Source: Prostheceraeus crozeri
Lineage: Eukaryota; Platyhelminthes; Polycladida; Euryleptidae
Assembly (NCBI GenBank): GCA_907163375.1
Contig: CAJQUW010007533.1
Span: forward strand, 134,001 to 198,000
Reading direction: 5' to 3'
Length of the DNA stretch: 64,000 nucleotides
Positions 17,182 to 26,148 of this stretch are shown here, piece by piece (the first letter of the stretch is position 1; the number at the start of each line of letters is the position of its first letter). The position numbers and the translations under genes are program-made. The notes under the pieces are model-generated. The model ran no database searches, was not told the DNA's origin, and saw only the letters and a program-made list of their open reading frames with translations.

Positions 17182-17970
17182 ATGGATAAATTTATTACTT
17201 TAAAAATGAATGAAATGTCTTTAAATAAAAAAAAACTTAAATTTAATCATCATCCAAATTTATCTAATAAAGTTTTAGCAGTTATTTGCGGAAGATCAGG
17301 ATGTGGAAAAACGTATCTATTATTTAAAATTTTAACGACTCCAAATTTTTTGGATTATAACAATCTGATAATTTATACAACAACGGCAGAACAACCCGTC
17401 TATCAATTTTTAAAATATGGATTTGAAAATAATCTTACAAAAACAGCAATTGCTTCTCTATTCGAAGAATATGAAAAATCTGAATATGAAGAAGAAATAA
17501 ATTTGTGGTGTGAAGAAGCAGCAAAAAATAAACAATTAGTTGAATCCAATAAAAATAAACATATAAAAATACAATTAATAGATGATAGTGGTAATATGCA
17601 AGATCCTAGTAAACTAGATAAAACAATGAAACATTGTGTAATTTTTGATGATTGTGTTAATGATAGAAATCAGTCAGTTCAGAGAAATTATTTCACAAGA
17701 GGTAGACATAATAACTGTAGTGTATTTTATTTGACACAAAGTATGTATTCATTAGATGGAAGTGTTATTAGAAAGAATGCAAATATATTTATACTATTTG
17801 AAATAAATGCAAGAAACTTAAGTGATTTGTTAAGAGATTTATGTATAAGAGATAAAGATGAATTTAAACAATCGTGTAATAATGCTTGGTCAAAAGATTA
17901 TGGATTTATCACAATTAATATTGATAAAAAAATTCATGAAAGAGTTATCGAACAATTGTTTACCGAGTAA
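17182..17970 (+). CDS. ATP: FtsK/HerA-type (A32-like) genome-packaging ATPase
   Basis: A 262-residue P-loop ATPase that should drive DNA into the capsid. Walker A is GRSGCGKTYLL (residues 37-47). Walker B is HCVIFDDCV (151-159), followed by FTRGRHNNCSVFYLTQSMYS (171-190), the arginine/sensor region typical of the A32 group. Other copies begin about 10 residues later (MSE..NKKKLKFNHH), so the first methionine here may not be the used start. It is the last gene of the inverted block before the right terminal repeat. Copies B and C have broken versions. Copy A also has a second, distant ATPase at 9414-10364. Confidence 0.9.
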   Translation: MDKFITLKMNEMSLNKKKLKFNHHPNLSNKVLAVICGRSGCGKTYLLFKILTTPNFLDYNNLIIYTTTAEQPVYQFLKYGFENNLTKTAIASLFEEYEKSEYEEEINLWCEEAAKNKQLVESNKNKHIKIQLIDDSGNMQDPSKLDKTMKHCVIFDDCVNDRNQSVQRNYFTRGRHNNCSVFYLTQSMYSLDGSVIRKNANIFILFEINARNLSDLLRDLCIRDKDEFKQSCNNAWSKDYGFITINIDKKIHERVIEQLFTE

Positions 17971-18138
17971 TAAAAATATACAAATATAATGTTTTAATAT
18001 TTTATTTTTTATTATCAGCTTTAATTTTGTCTATTTTTTTAAAATATAATATTTGAATTTTGTGGTAACATTGGTATACAGCAAAAACATTTTACTGAAC
18101 AAATTATTTTTTTATTGCTTTGTTGTTTGTAATCTTTT

Positions 18139-18228
18139 CGTTTAAAGTTTTCACGTTTAAAGTTTTCACGTTTAAAGTTTTCACGTTTAAAGTTTTCACG
18201 TTTAAAATTTTCACGTTTAAAATTTTCC
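18139..18228. repeat. 15-bp tandem repeat downstream of the membrane gene
   Basis: About six units of CGTTTAAAGTTTTCA lie between the convergent ATPase and membrane-protein genes. They merge into a related 15-bp repeat (TTTTGTTTAATAAAG) that encodes the C-terminal LLNKT/LLDKT repeats of the membrane protein. Repeat growth therefore lengthens the protein. Confidence 0.85.
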
Positions 18229-18232
18229 TGTT

Positions 18233-18952
18233 TTAAGTTTTGTTTAATAAAGTTTTGTTTAATAAAGTTTTGTCTAATAAAGTTTTGTCTAATAAAGTTT
18301 TTAGCTCTTCTAAAAAAATTTTTTCATTTTCTTCATTAAAAATTTTATCATCAATAAAAGTTTTACCATCACTAGAAATTTTACCATCCTTTTTATTTTT
18401 ATCATTAACTTTTTCTGTCTGTGATTGAAATGATATTTGATTTACTTCATTAGCTATTTGATCAAATTTTTCAATCTCATCTAACGTAATAACATTATCA
18501 TCACATACTCTTTGAAAGTAGTAGTGTAGTTTATCATAGACTTCTTTAATATGTAAATGCTTAGTTTTTAATGATTTTCGTTTCTTTGATATTAAAGATT
18601 TATCTAACATTGTAACAAGTGAAGTTGCAAAAACACCCGTACCTGTTAAAGCTGTAGCAACTACTGGAATTACTAAAACACCTGAAGATATAACAATTGT
18701 TAAAGCACCTAAACTTATTGTTAAGAATATGCCAATTCCTTGTGTTACATTCTTAACTTTACTCCATCTCTTTCTTAATTTTTTATAATGCTCTAATCTT
18801 AATAATAATTGGGATTCCTTATCTTTCATATAACGTACTCTATCTTTGTGTTTTTCAATATTTAATTCACTTATTTTTAATTGAGATAACGAAGGATATA
18901 TTCTTGAGGTTTCTTCCATTTCTGAAGTTTCTTCCACTTTTGTTTCTTCCAT
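18233..18952 (-). CDS. Two-helix membrane protein at the terminal repeat
   Basis: A 239-residue protein. I take the ATG at 18952 (MEETKVEETS); the open frame continues upstream only through a GTG. Residues 1-65 are charged. Residues 71-115 form a Gly/Ala/Val-rich membrane hairpin (GIGIFLTISLGALTIVISSG and VIPVVATALTGTGVFATS). Residues 118-190 are helical with a DEIEKFDQIANEV segment that resembles the tail of a protein family common at Polinton ends. The C-terminus is LLDKTLLDKTLLNKTLLNKT, a product of a 15-bp repeat. Its 5' part lies inside the right terminal repeat, so a partial copy is at the left end. Function unknown; membrane remodelling or packaging into particles are guesses. Confidence 0.68.
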   Translation of the reverse strand: MEETKVEETSEMEETSRIYPSLSQLKISELNIEKHKDRVRYMKDKESQLLLRLEHYKKLRKRWSKVKNVTQGIGIFLTISLGALTIVISSGVLVIPVVATALTGTGVFATSLVTMLDKSLISKKRKSLKTKHLHIKEVYDKLHYYFQRVCDDNVITLDEIEKFDQIANEVNQISFQSQTEKVNDKNKKDGKISSDGKTFIDDKIFNEENEKIFLEELKTLLDKTLLDKTLLNKTLLNKT

Positions 18953-19480
18953 TTTTAAAGAAATATTTTTAGTCACATGATATATTTTAAAAACCTGAAA
19001 ATGGATTTAAAAGACGTTTTTAAAAATACTAATTTTCGGTGTCCTAGAACGGTCATGATTTAAGCAATGAAAAATGTCATAATCACAAATTTGAGATTCT
19101 TAACTTTTCTGATTTTTTCGGTGTCCTGGAACGGTCATGATTTAAGCAATGAAAAATGTCATAATCACAAATTTGAGATTTTGAAAAATTTGAAAATTGT
19201 GTATTTTTAAAAACGCCCAAATCGGAGCGAAGCTCCTCTGGCTTTAGCCGATTTATGAATTTAGGTCTTCATAACCTGAAAAAGGGTTCAAATTCATGAA
19301 TTTATGTTGTTTTTTAAAAGTACCATTTTTGAAAAAATGGTACTTTTTGAATGAACCAAATTCATGAATTTAGGTCTTAAAAACCTGAAAAAGGGTCTAA
19401 ATTCATAAATTTATGTCGTTTTTAAAAGTACTATTTTTTTTATTTTTGGCCTGTCCTGGAACAGTCTTTTGACCATTACT
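18874..19480 (-). repeat. Right terminal inverted repeat of copy A
   Basis: Inverted partner of 13-619. It ends CCATTACT next to the AAGAGC duplication. It contains the start of the membrane-protein gene, so its promoter lies within the repeat and must be shared by the left end. Confidence 0.93.
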
Positions 19481-19486
19481 AAGAGC
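19481..19486. repeat. Target-site duplication of Polinton copy A, right
   Basis: AAGAGC, identical to bases 7-12. Confidence 0.93.
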
Positions 19487-19651
19487 AACATGATTCTGAA
19501 AATTTTCAATAATTGCGGATTAGATGCAGAACTAAAAAGTACAAATATAGTAAAATTCAAATTTCAAACATGCATGCATACAAAGTAGATAATTTTAAAT
19601 TCAAAATCTTTGCATTTTTGAATATCCTTATATTGACAAGAAGAACTTTTT

Positions 19652-19790
19652 CTGAAGATGCAGTGCGCGGTTCCTTTCATATTCTTCAAGCAACGGAGGG
19701 AAAACCACGATTGACCGGTGTAGTCGTATTTAATTCAGCCTATATAAATACGACTACACCGGTCAATCGTGGTTTTCCCTCCGTTGCTTG
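19652..19790. repeat. Perfect 51-bp inverted repeat within a flanked insert
   Basis: The arms 19682-19732 and 19745-19795 are perfect reverse complements around a 12-base loop. A 14-bp direct repeat, AAGAAGAACTTTTT, lies at 19638-19651 and 19791-19804. So 19652-19790 looks like an insertion with a 14-bp target duplication, whose hairpin extends a few bases into that duplication. It could be a small foldback element, a hairpin RNA gene, or an assembly artefact. No coding content. Confidence 0.75.
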
Positions 19791-19804
19791 AAGAAGAACT
19801 TTTT

Positions 19805-20901
19805 ATGTCATCTCAACTTATTTCATCAAGAATTGATGCGCAATTAGAAGTGAATGCAATGAAATCAGCCAAAATATTCGAAACATTCAAATACTACAAT
19901 AAATCTCACTCCAAAAGTATTGCTCAAAACTTATATTCCTTCAATTAAGAATTGCATAATACAGGTACGTAGAAAATAAGCTATTAGAAATATGGTGGCC
20001 ACAGGTTGCTTGGTTTAAAAGATATTAAAAAAATCGCCAGGGGGGCGAGGGTTAAGTTAGCTAGAACTGTGTCACCATGTGCAAAATTTCGCATTATTCC
20101 AGCCAAATATTTTCATCATTGTATTTCCTAAAATATCTTTATTTTATCTACCATCAAGACAAAACATTCGAAAATGTGAAAAATGTAAAATTGTCATGTT
20201 TTGTACGCGCTCATTTGTAGATAGCTAACAACAAAGGAAAATACATTTTTCTCTTTGCTCGGCGTTTCGCCCGTTCTTATTGAAGAACATACACGGAACT
20301 GCTGAACGTTACACCAGACACAGGGTCTGCAACTGTTGATATCTGTTCAATAAAAGTGGCAGTAGATCGACAGATACACAAAAGAAACAATCAATGTAAG
20401 ACCGATGCGTCATGAATAAGAAGTAACAAAAGGGACATGAAGTTAAAAACAAAATGTTTTGACAATATATTTGATAGGAATAGAATCAGATGCCACATGT
20501 GATGACACATTCCTAACTCGTTTCTAAATGCTTAAATTTTAGCAATTGGACCTTAAAAATTTCTCTCGACCTTGCTTGCATGAAGTGGCAATGTAAAATA
20601 CATCAGTTTTAAGGCTCGAAATGCTTTTCTTTTTCCCAAGGTCACTAAAATATGCCAGAAGGAATTTGGTCTTCAACCGTGAACATAATTCACAATAATT
20701 AGTCTTAAATTGCTAATGTTGGGAATTTGCGGAGGTTAGGATATCACAGTCTACGCTTTATTGACATTTGGCACACTAGTTTCTCCATCATTCAGACCTG
20801 TAGATTTCGTATCAGAGACGGTAGGCTATATGTCTGCACATCGTTTTACAAAATAAAGTAAAGCGCCTGACTAAAATAGAAATCGACGCATGGACGGGGC
20901 T
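19805..20901. other. Host DNA, no gene recognised
   Basis: Unique-looking A/T-rich sequence of mixed composition with no long open frame, no splice-flanked coding block and no repeat that I can identify. Confidence 0.5.
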
Positions 20902-21490
20902 CATCCATGCCTACTACGAATATGCGCGTGTGCCGAGTTCTACCGGGTTCCCCTTCTTGTCAGACAGAATCAAAGAAAGGTATATGTTGATAAAAAACGA
21001 AGCAGATTTCAGTTTTTAAGAAAACTGAAATTTTCGATGTTTTCTCTTAACAACTAAAAAACACCAAGTCTAGAGCCATAATTTTTTGATTTGGAATGTC
21101 ATCAGTTCTTCTCCTATGATGTGCATGTGCAATTATCATGCCTATTATCGTCAACGAATGCGAGAATGTGGCTCAATGTGTATAAAGTCGACCAACATGT
21201 TGGTGTTTACTAGCAGTGGGAGGCTTGCCAAATCTGATTGTGTGTAGCATCATAGATAAATGTTCCAGAACATGATGAGAAATGACCTGATGACAAAAAT
21301 TATGGCTATAGACTTCATACTCCTGAGTTCATAAGAGAAAACATAGAGAGTTAGTTAATTTTTGCCAAAAACTGCAATCTGCGTCCCATTGGATTAAAGA
21401 TGTGTTTTACATTGATGTTGTCACAAGAAGAGGAACAAACTAACAAACTAGATCTCAGCAGCCGCACAGATTCGTAGTAGGCATAGGATG
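20902..21490. mobile_element. Old foldback element with long diverged arms
   Basis: The left arm (about 20902-21110) and the right arm (about 21275-21490) are diverged inverted copies. Shared blocks include ATGCCTACTACGAAT at the outer ends, then GCAGATT, ATGTTTTCTCTTA and AGCCATAATTTTT toward the centre. No transposase is present. A degraded non-autonomous DNA transposon or an inverted duplication would explain it. Target duplications are not clear. Confidence 0.5.
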
Positions 21491-21642
21491 TACATCATTC
21501 TGTGAAAGTCTCATTTTCGGCCGCGTTCCTTGCAGAAACTCGTTCTGACTGCCGGACTATGAAGTGTACATTATTATGTGAAGGTCTCATTTTCGATCTC
21601 GTTCTCTGCACAAGCTTGGTCTGGCTACCGGACAATGAAAAA
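21491..21642. repeat. 76-bp direct duplication, two diverged units
   Basis: TGTACATCATTCTGTGAAAG...CCGGACTATGAA and TGTACATTATTATGTGAAGG...CCGGACAATGAA are adjacent and about four-fifths alike. They abut the outer end of the foldback element. Confidence 0.6.
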
Positions 21643-22671
21643 TTCTTAAAAGAGCATTATTAAATTTTATTGTTTAATCCTTTTTGTATCTCTAACTTTT
21701 TCTGCATGAAATTTAATAATGGCAGCTGTTTGATTTTGACGTAAGAGGATAATAGCAGGCCATGCTATCAAGGCAAATGTGGCCGACAAATTTCAACTTA
21801 AATTTCCTTTTGTATTTATTAATTGCTAGTGTGTATTAATTTTCTTAAATTTTGGTATATTCAACTCTGTGATTTCATGATTTTCATTATTAATCAATAA
21901 GCGCTTACTTACTTACTTACTTTATGCCATCAAACATTAATCAATTTCCACATAGCATCCATGTACATGAAATGCATAAATAAGTAATTAAGTAAGCCTA
22001 CCGTTTCTCCGTGTAAGCTAGAAATACCTACTACAATGCAATATTACACAATGGAATTATTCGCTCTTTGGCAACATGTTTTGTGTGATAAGCAATAATA
22101 CGCGTAATCACATATTTACTAATCTAGCGAGTTGTAGGCCTTCTTGAAAATTGACAATAGTGTAAACTACATTTTCAAAGTCAATCAAACACAGGAAAAT
22201 TGAAAGCAGATATTCAAAATAATGACCTACACGGGCATTGATATAATGACAACATAGACATAGTAATATGTATATCTATTACTAATTGTCTATCTATATC
22301 TATATTCCGCCACCACAAAAAGCTCTCAGCGATCAACAAATTCTAAGTTCCAATATAATAAAAGTTCTTCTAGTCATAAAAGTTCCGAATTGAGCGATTT
22401 AATCACTGCCTGTACTGACATTACGAAATGTTTCGTGTGCGACATGCAAACGTGATTTGAAGTGATATTTACTTCTTCACTTGTAATGGAATTCTAGCAT
22501 GTTGCAACGTCAATTGAGAATTCTCTCCACTAAAGCTTAAATTCCAATCTTTGAGTTTACACTGATAACCGCGAGCTGACGCAAGAGTCTGGAACAATGA
22601 GCTCACCAAACTTTTCAACTTTTTTTCATTTCAGTGAGTGTCCCAAAACCAGGCGGGAGTGTTGCTGTACC
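21643..22671. other. Host DNA, no gene recognised
   Basis: Non-coding. A short TTAC microsatellite lies at about 21903-21923. No tRNA, exon or transposon seen. Confidence 0.5.
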
Positions 22672-22673
22672 TA

Positions 22674-23534
22674 CATTGTAAATCGCTGGATACGAAAATT
22701 ACATACAAACATGTATCAAATTCACATACAACTTGAAACTAACATTTGATACGAGATTCTCGTATGTTCACAAAGATCTGGTATGATTTGCATACGAAAC
22801 ATCGCTTACTTTCGCATGTGATTTGCATGCGATACGAACTATTTTATGTGTGATTGGCTCTTTTACGATGAAATACGAGTTGTTGATATGTTTTATATAC
22901 GCGGTCCGATGCAAATTGGTCCTCATTCGTATGTGTTTCGTATGAAGAGCTTTAGTCACATAGCAAAAAATATGTATATTTTACATGCTCCTGTCAAGTA
23001 ACTTTTTTCAGTAACACCAGTCGTGAATATTTCTCTTTGATAGTGTGGTAATTATCTAGATTAGATTTATTGTGAATTTCATGCTGTATGTCGTCGTTGC
23101 TACTTGTCTAGCAACATTAACAGCACGTTTTGTTAGCTCTGCCTAATGCACGAAGTTGATTAACATTAATTCATTCAAATGATAGCTTTTGTGCAACCAT
23201 GTTGACTTGTATATCTCAAAAATAACTATTTTTGCGTTCATTTTTGCGTATTGTAAGTTTGACTCTTAGATGTCATTATCTCACTACTTACAAAACAGTA
23301 GAAAGTACCATGCAACATAAGTGTGATCTTTATTGACAAAGGGCCTTAAATCAACATATATCAAACATCATTGATGCTTTCCTTTAAAATTGTGCTGGTA
23401 TGGCTTTAGTATGTAAAGCATACCACATTTGAAATAACATACGAAAAGCATACAAATAGATACAGAAATATACAAAAAAAAAATGTTTTGGTATGCATCC
23501 TTCGTATTTGATTGGTATTGAGCGATTTACAGTG
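22674..23534. mobile_element. Possible MITE with short inverted ends and TA flanks
   Basis: The left end CATTGTAAATCGCT and the right end AGCGATTTACAGTG are near-perfect inverted repeats, each bordered by TA (22672-22673 and 23535-23536). The interior is enriched in CATACGA and TCGTATG words on both strands near the two ends. No transposase. The size and TA flanks would fit a mariner-type MITE, but the terminal repeat is short and the call is tentative. Confidence 0.35.
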
Positions 23535-23536
23535 TA

Positions 23537-24285
23537 CGTCAATCAAAATTTATCGCGTTTACTTAGCTTAGCAAACAATTATCCACGATCCATTGTCAAA
23601 TGTTCGAGTAGTATGCCCAAAGTTGCATTGAAATCCATTACTCGTTGCACCTCTTATCTCCACGTGTTATACAAACTATCCCATGTAGTTAAATTATTCA
23701 AGATCTGGAATATTTTTATAACAGATAGGTTGAGGGATGCACAATGCTTCCAAAATTCATACATGCTAGAATACATGATTCTGGAAACTTTATTTGAGAT
23801 AAAGTAGGGTTTGAACTGCATGTGTAAGTTGCTGGCAGTCAATATTTTATCTGTTTAAAGAACAGTTGAAAATATTTGTTTGTTTCACAAAGCATACACG
23901 GAGATACTCTCAAATTATCTTACATTTGCATGCTCTCAATGTTGTAATGATTGACAATGCAATTTATTTTAGGCTGAATGTCGTCAACGGTCGACAATTA
24001 ACCGGCCTGCCTACCTACTGCGGCCGGTTCCAACCCAGCAGCATATTTCTCATTGATCATCATGCAACTTATATTAGTCATATCTTGGATGCACATGTAT
24101 TATCTATCGCAAAAAAATGCTTATCATTTTAAGGAAAACACTTGAAGCTAAAATTCATTTATCATTCGATTGTGTTTTTCGGTGCATATTCAAGGCGTTT
24201 GAAGGTAGCTTCCTGTAAATATTGTCATTTTGTGCGAGGATCATTTTCATCAGAAAACGTCATTTCTTCTGATTTTCTGTTTCAG
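23537..24285. other. Host DNA, probably intron
   Basis: No coding block recognised. It ends in a good 3' splice site, GATTTTCTGTTTCAG, at 24271-24285, so it may be intron upstream of the GPCR-like exon. Confidence 0.45.
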
Positions 24286-24407
24286 GATGTGTACAGCGCT
24301 GGAGAGATGGAGCATTTAGCGATTACCCTCTCTGTCTTATCGTATATTGGAGTTTCTCTCTCAGTCGTTGGCCTTATTCTAACATTGATTACACATCTTC
24401 ATTTCAA
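24286..24407 (+). CDS. Host exon resembling TM1 of an adhesion GPCR
   Basis: A 122-bp exon between TTTCTGTTTCAG and the 5' splice site GTAAGT at 24408. It encodes DVYSAGEMEHLAITL and then SYIGVSLSVVGLILTL and THLHFK. This is the pattern of the first transmembrane helix of adhesion-family GPCRs, where a conserved SYIG or TYIG motif opens the helix and basic residues follow. The exon starts in phase 0 and ends two bases into a codon (AA|G). No upstream GPS exon or downstream helices are found in the window. The next 1.7 kb is occupied by a Tc1 element, so the gene may have long introns, or this may be an isolated relic. Confidence 0.5.
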
Positions 24408-24491
24408 GTAAGTTGAATAATTTTCGTCATCATTGTTGTACGAGATACAATTGACAGACCGATCATGTTGTTTTGTAATTCAATGTTAATA

Positions 24492-26146
24492 CAGTCCGTT
24501 TCATAAAAAGTGGATCATCCTAAAATTTGACTAAATAAAACATAAGTATGATACAGAAAGCATTTTTCATGTTATTTCATGTCCCTAATATATTAAAATG
24601 TCCTTATATAATCTGATAAGCTATGATACAGTAACGGTTCTTAAGAAGCTAATATTTTGTGGCCCTACCCTTATTGTCAATGACATTACCAATTCGTCTA
24701 GGCATTGATTCGATGATATCGTTGATTTTTGACTGATCTAACTTTCTCCACTCTCTTTTTAACAGTGATGTAAGTTGTGATACGCCATCTGTAGGTAGCA
24801 GTGAACGACGAACGTTACGTTGTAGAATACTCCATACATTTTCTATGGGATTCAGATCAGGAGAACGAGCTGGCCAAGATAATGTCCTAAGCTCTAATTG
24901 AGACTTGCATAAGTTGACTCTACTACTCCTGTGACACGTAGCATTATCATCCATAAATAACCAAGTCGATGGATCACCAAGTTGATCTGTCATTTGGCCA
25001 ATGCTCATTCGTAAAACATTCACATAGCGTTCAGAATTCATGGTTCCTTGCTGTATGTGAAGTTCAGAGCGGCCATTGGTCCAAATGCCAGCCCAAATCA
25101 GTAGAGTCGCACAACCTTGTACCCGGAGACGATGTAAATGTCTCGGAATTCTGATCAGATTTTATCCATAATCTCAATCAACCATCACTATCCTTCAGAC
25201 GGACTGATGCCACATCAGACCAGACAACCCGATCCCATTGATTTCGCTAGTGACAATGACTCATTGCCGATCTGAGACGTCTTTTTGTATGCTGATCTGA
25301 TAATTCGATCTGAGAGGGCCTCTTACAGCTCTTGAAATTCGACTCAATGAGTCTTCTACGAATAGTGGACTTAGAAAATAGACGAGTCTAGTGCAGCCAT
25401 CTCAGTTAACGAGAGACTTGGATCAACTTTAACAAATCTCAAAATTAGGCGGTCTCTACGTTTGGATGTTTTGCGTGGACGGCCAGAGCCCTCTTTACGG
25501 CAGAGTCGAAAATCATCATTATGCCATCGATGCACATTTGTGTAAGGGACATTTAGTCGCTTGCTTGTAGCTCGCAAAGAAAACCCTAGTTCTAGCAAGG
25601 CTGACACTTTGCCTTTTGTGAATGCGATCTCGTTATTGTTCATTTGTGCTTTGTATTGTTTTCAACCGGTAAGAGATAGATTTCTAGCTGAAAGCAATCG
25701 GGAGTGCTGCCAACACCACCGCAACGAAGTCAGGAAGCTATGGAACATGAAGTCCAGTTAATCACATGTAGCAGTTACATTATTGTTGATGAATAATGGT
25801 GCTATACTGGCTCTGATTGACCGATTTTCTTTATTTTTGTTTTGCTTGATAGCTTTTGGCTTGTAGAACAACATATTACATAACAAAGGAAACAAATGTA
25901 ATTTTATAAGAGTGAGGTATGATTTTGTGTAACATTGCTAAATGAAGATCAAATTATCTACTACTTTTTTATCTATAACAGGAAAACAGCTCAATATTCA
26001 TGCTTGAAATTTCCAACAATGATATTAGTAAGCACAACTGACATATCTTCCAAATTTCAGAGAAATTCGTTCAAGTTTGGCGGAGTTAGACAAAGTTGAA
26101 GTTAAAGCGATGTTTAAGGGTGATCCATTTTTTATGAAACAATCTG
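24492..26146 (-). mobile_element. Tc1-like DNA transposon, decayed
   Basis: A 1,655-bp element with terminal inverted repeats that start CAG and contain GTTTCATAAAAA(G/A)TGGATCA. They are flanked by TA at 24490-24491 and 26147-26148. The transposase gene lies on the minus strand and is no longer readable as one frame. The length, TA target and repeats fit the Tc1/mariner superfamily. It sits just downstream of the GPCR-like exon. Confidence 0.85.
24649..25643 (-). pseudogene. Tc1-like transposase, broken
   Basis: The N-terminal part (25643-25371) is a helix-turn-helix DNA-binding region, FTKGKVSALLELGFSLRATS followed by a basic GRPRKTSKRRD hook. The C-terminal part (25041-24649) keeps the second catalytic aspartate block WLFMDDNATCH and the hallmark SPDLNPIENVW with the catalytic glutamate. 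Between them (25370-25042) the reading frame is lost through stops and frame shifts, although WSDVA, the first aspartate block, can still be seen. The element therefore cannot make its own transposase. Confidence 0.83.
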
Positions 26147-26148
26147 TA

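Larger units (their letters stand above)
13..19480 (+). mobile_element. Polinton/Maverick copy A, nearly whole
   Basis: A 19,468-bp self-synthesising DNA transposon. Both ends start AGTAATGG, are inverted repeats of about 607 bp, and are flanked by AAGAGC. It carries the diagnostic gene set: integrase, protein-primed polymerase B, adenovirus-type protease, packaging ATPase, major and penton-like minor capsid proteins. Compared with copies B and C it lacks the clamp-like gene next to the fibre gene and has a three-gene module there instead. It also has the block of unknown protein, penton and ATPase genes in inverted orientation. About one break is visible, in the protease; the other genes read through. 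The intact target duplication and near-identical terminal repeats suggest a young insertion. The family call is firm; whether it is still mobile cannot be told. Confidence 0.95.

Noticed and set aside
18233-18976. GTG start of the membrane protein with eight extra residues
   Set aside because: Eukaryotic initiation at GTG is unlikely here, and the ATG of MEETKVEE follows immediately in an AAAAATGG context in all copies.
19513-19791. 92-codon open frame over the perfect hairpin
   Set aside because: Its second half is one arm and the loop of the inverted repeat; no domain and no splice context.
22768-22959. 63-codon open frame in the possible MITE
   Set aside because: Composition follows the CATACGA repeats; no conserved features.
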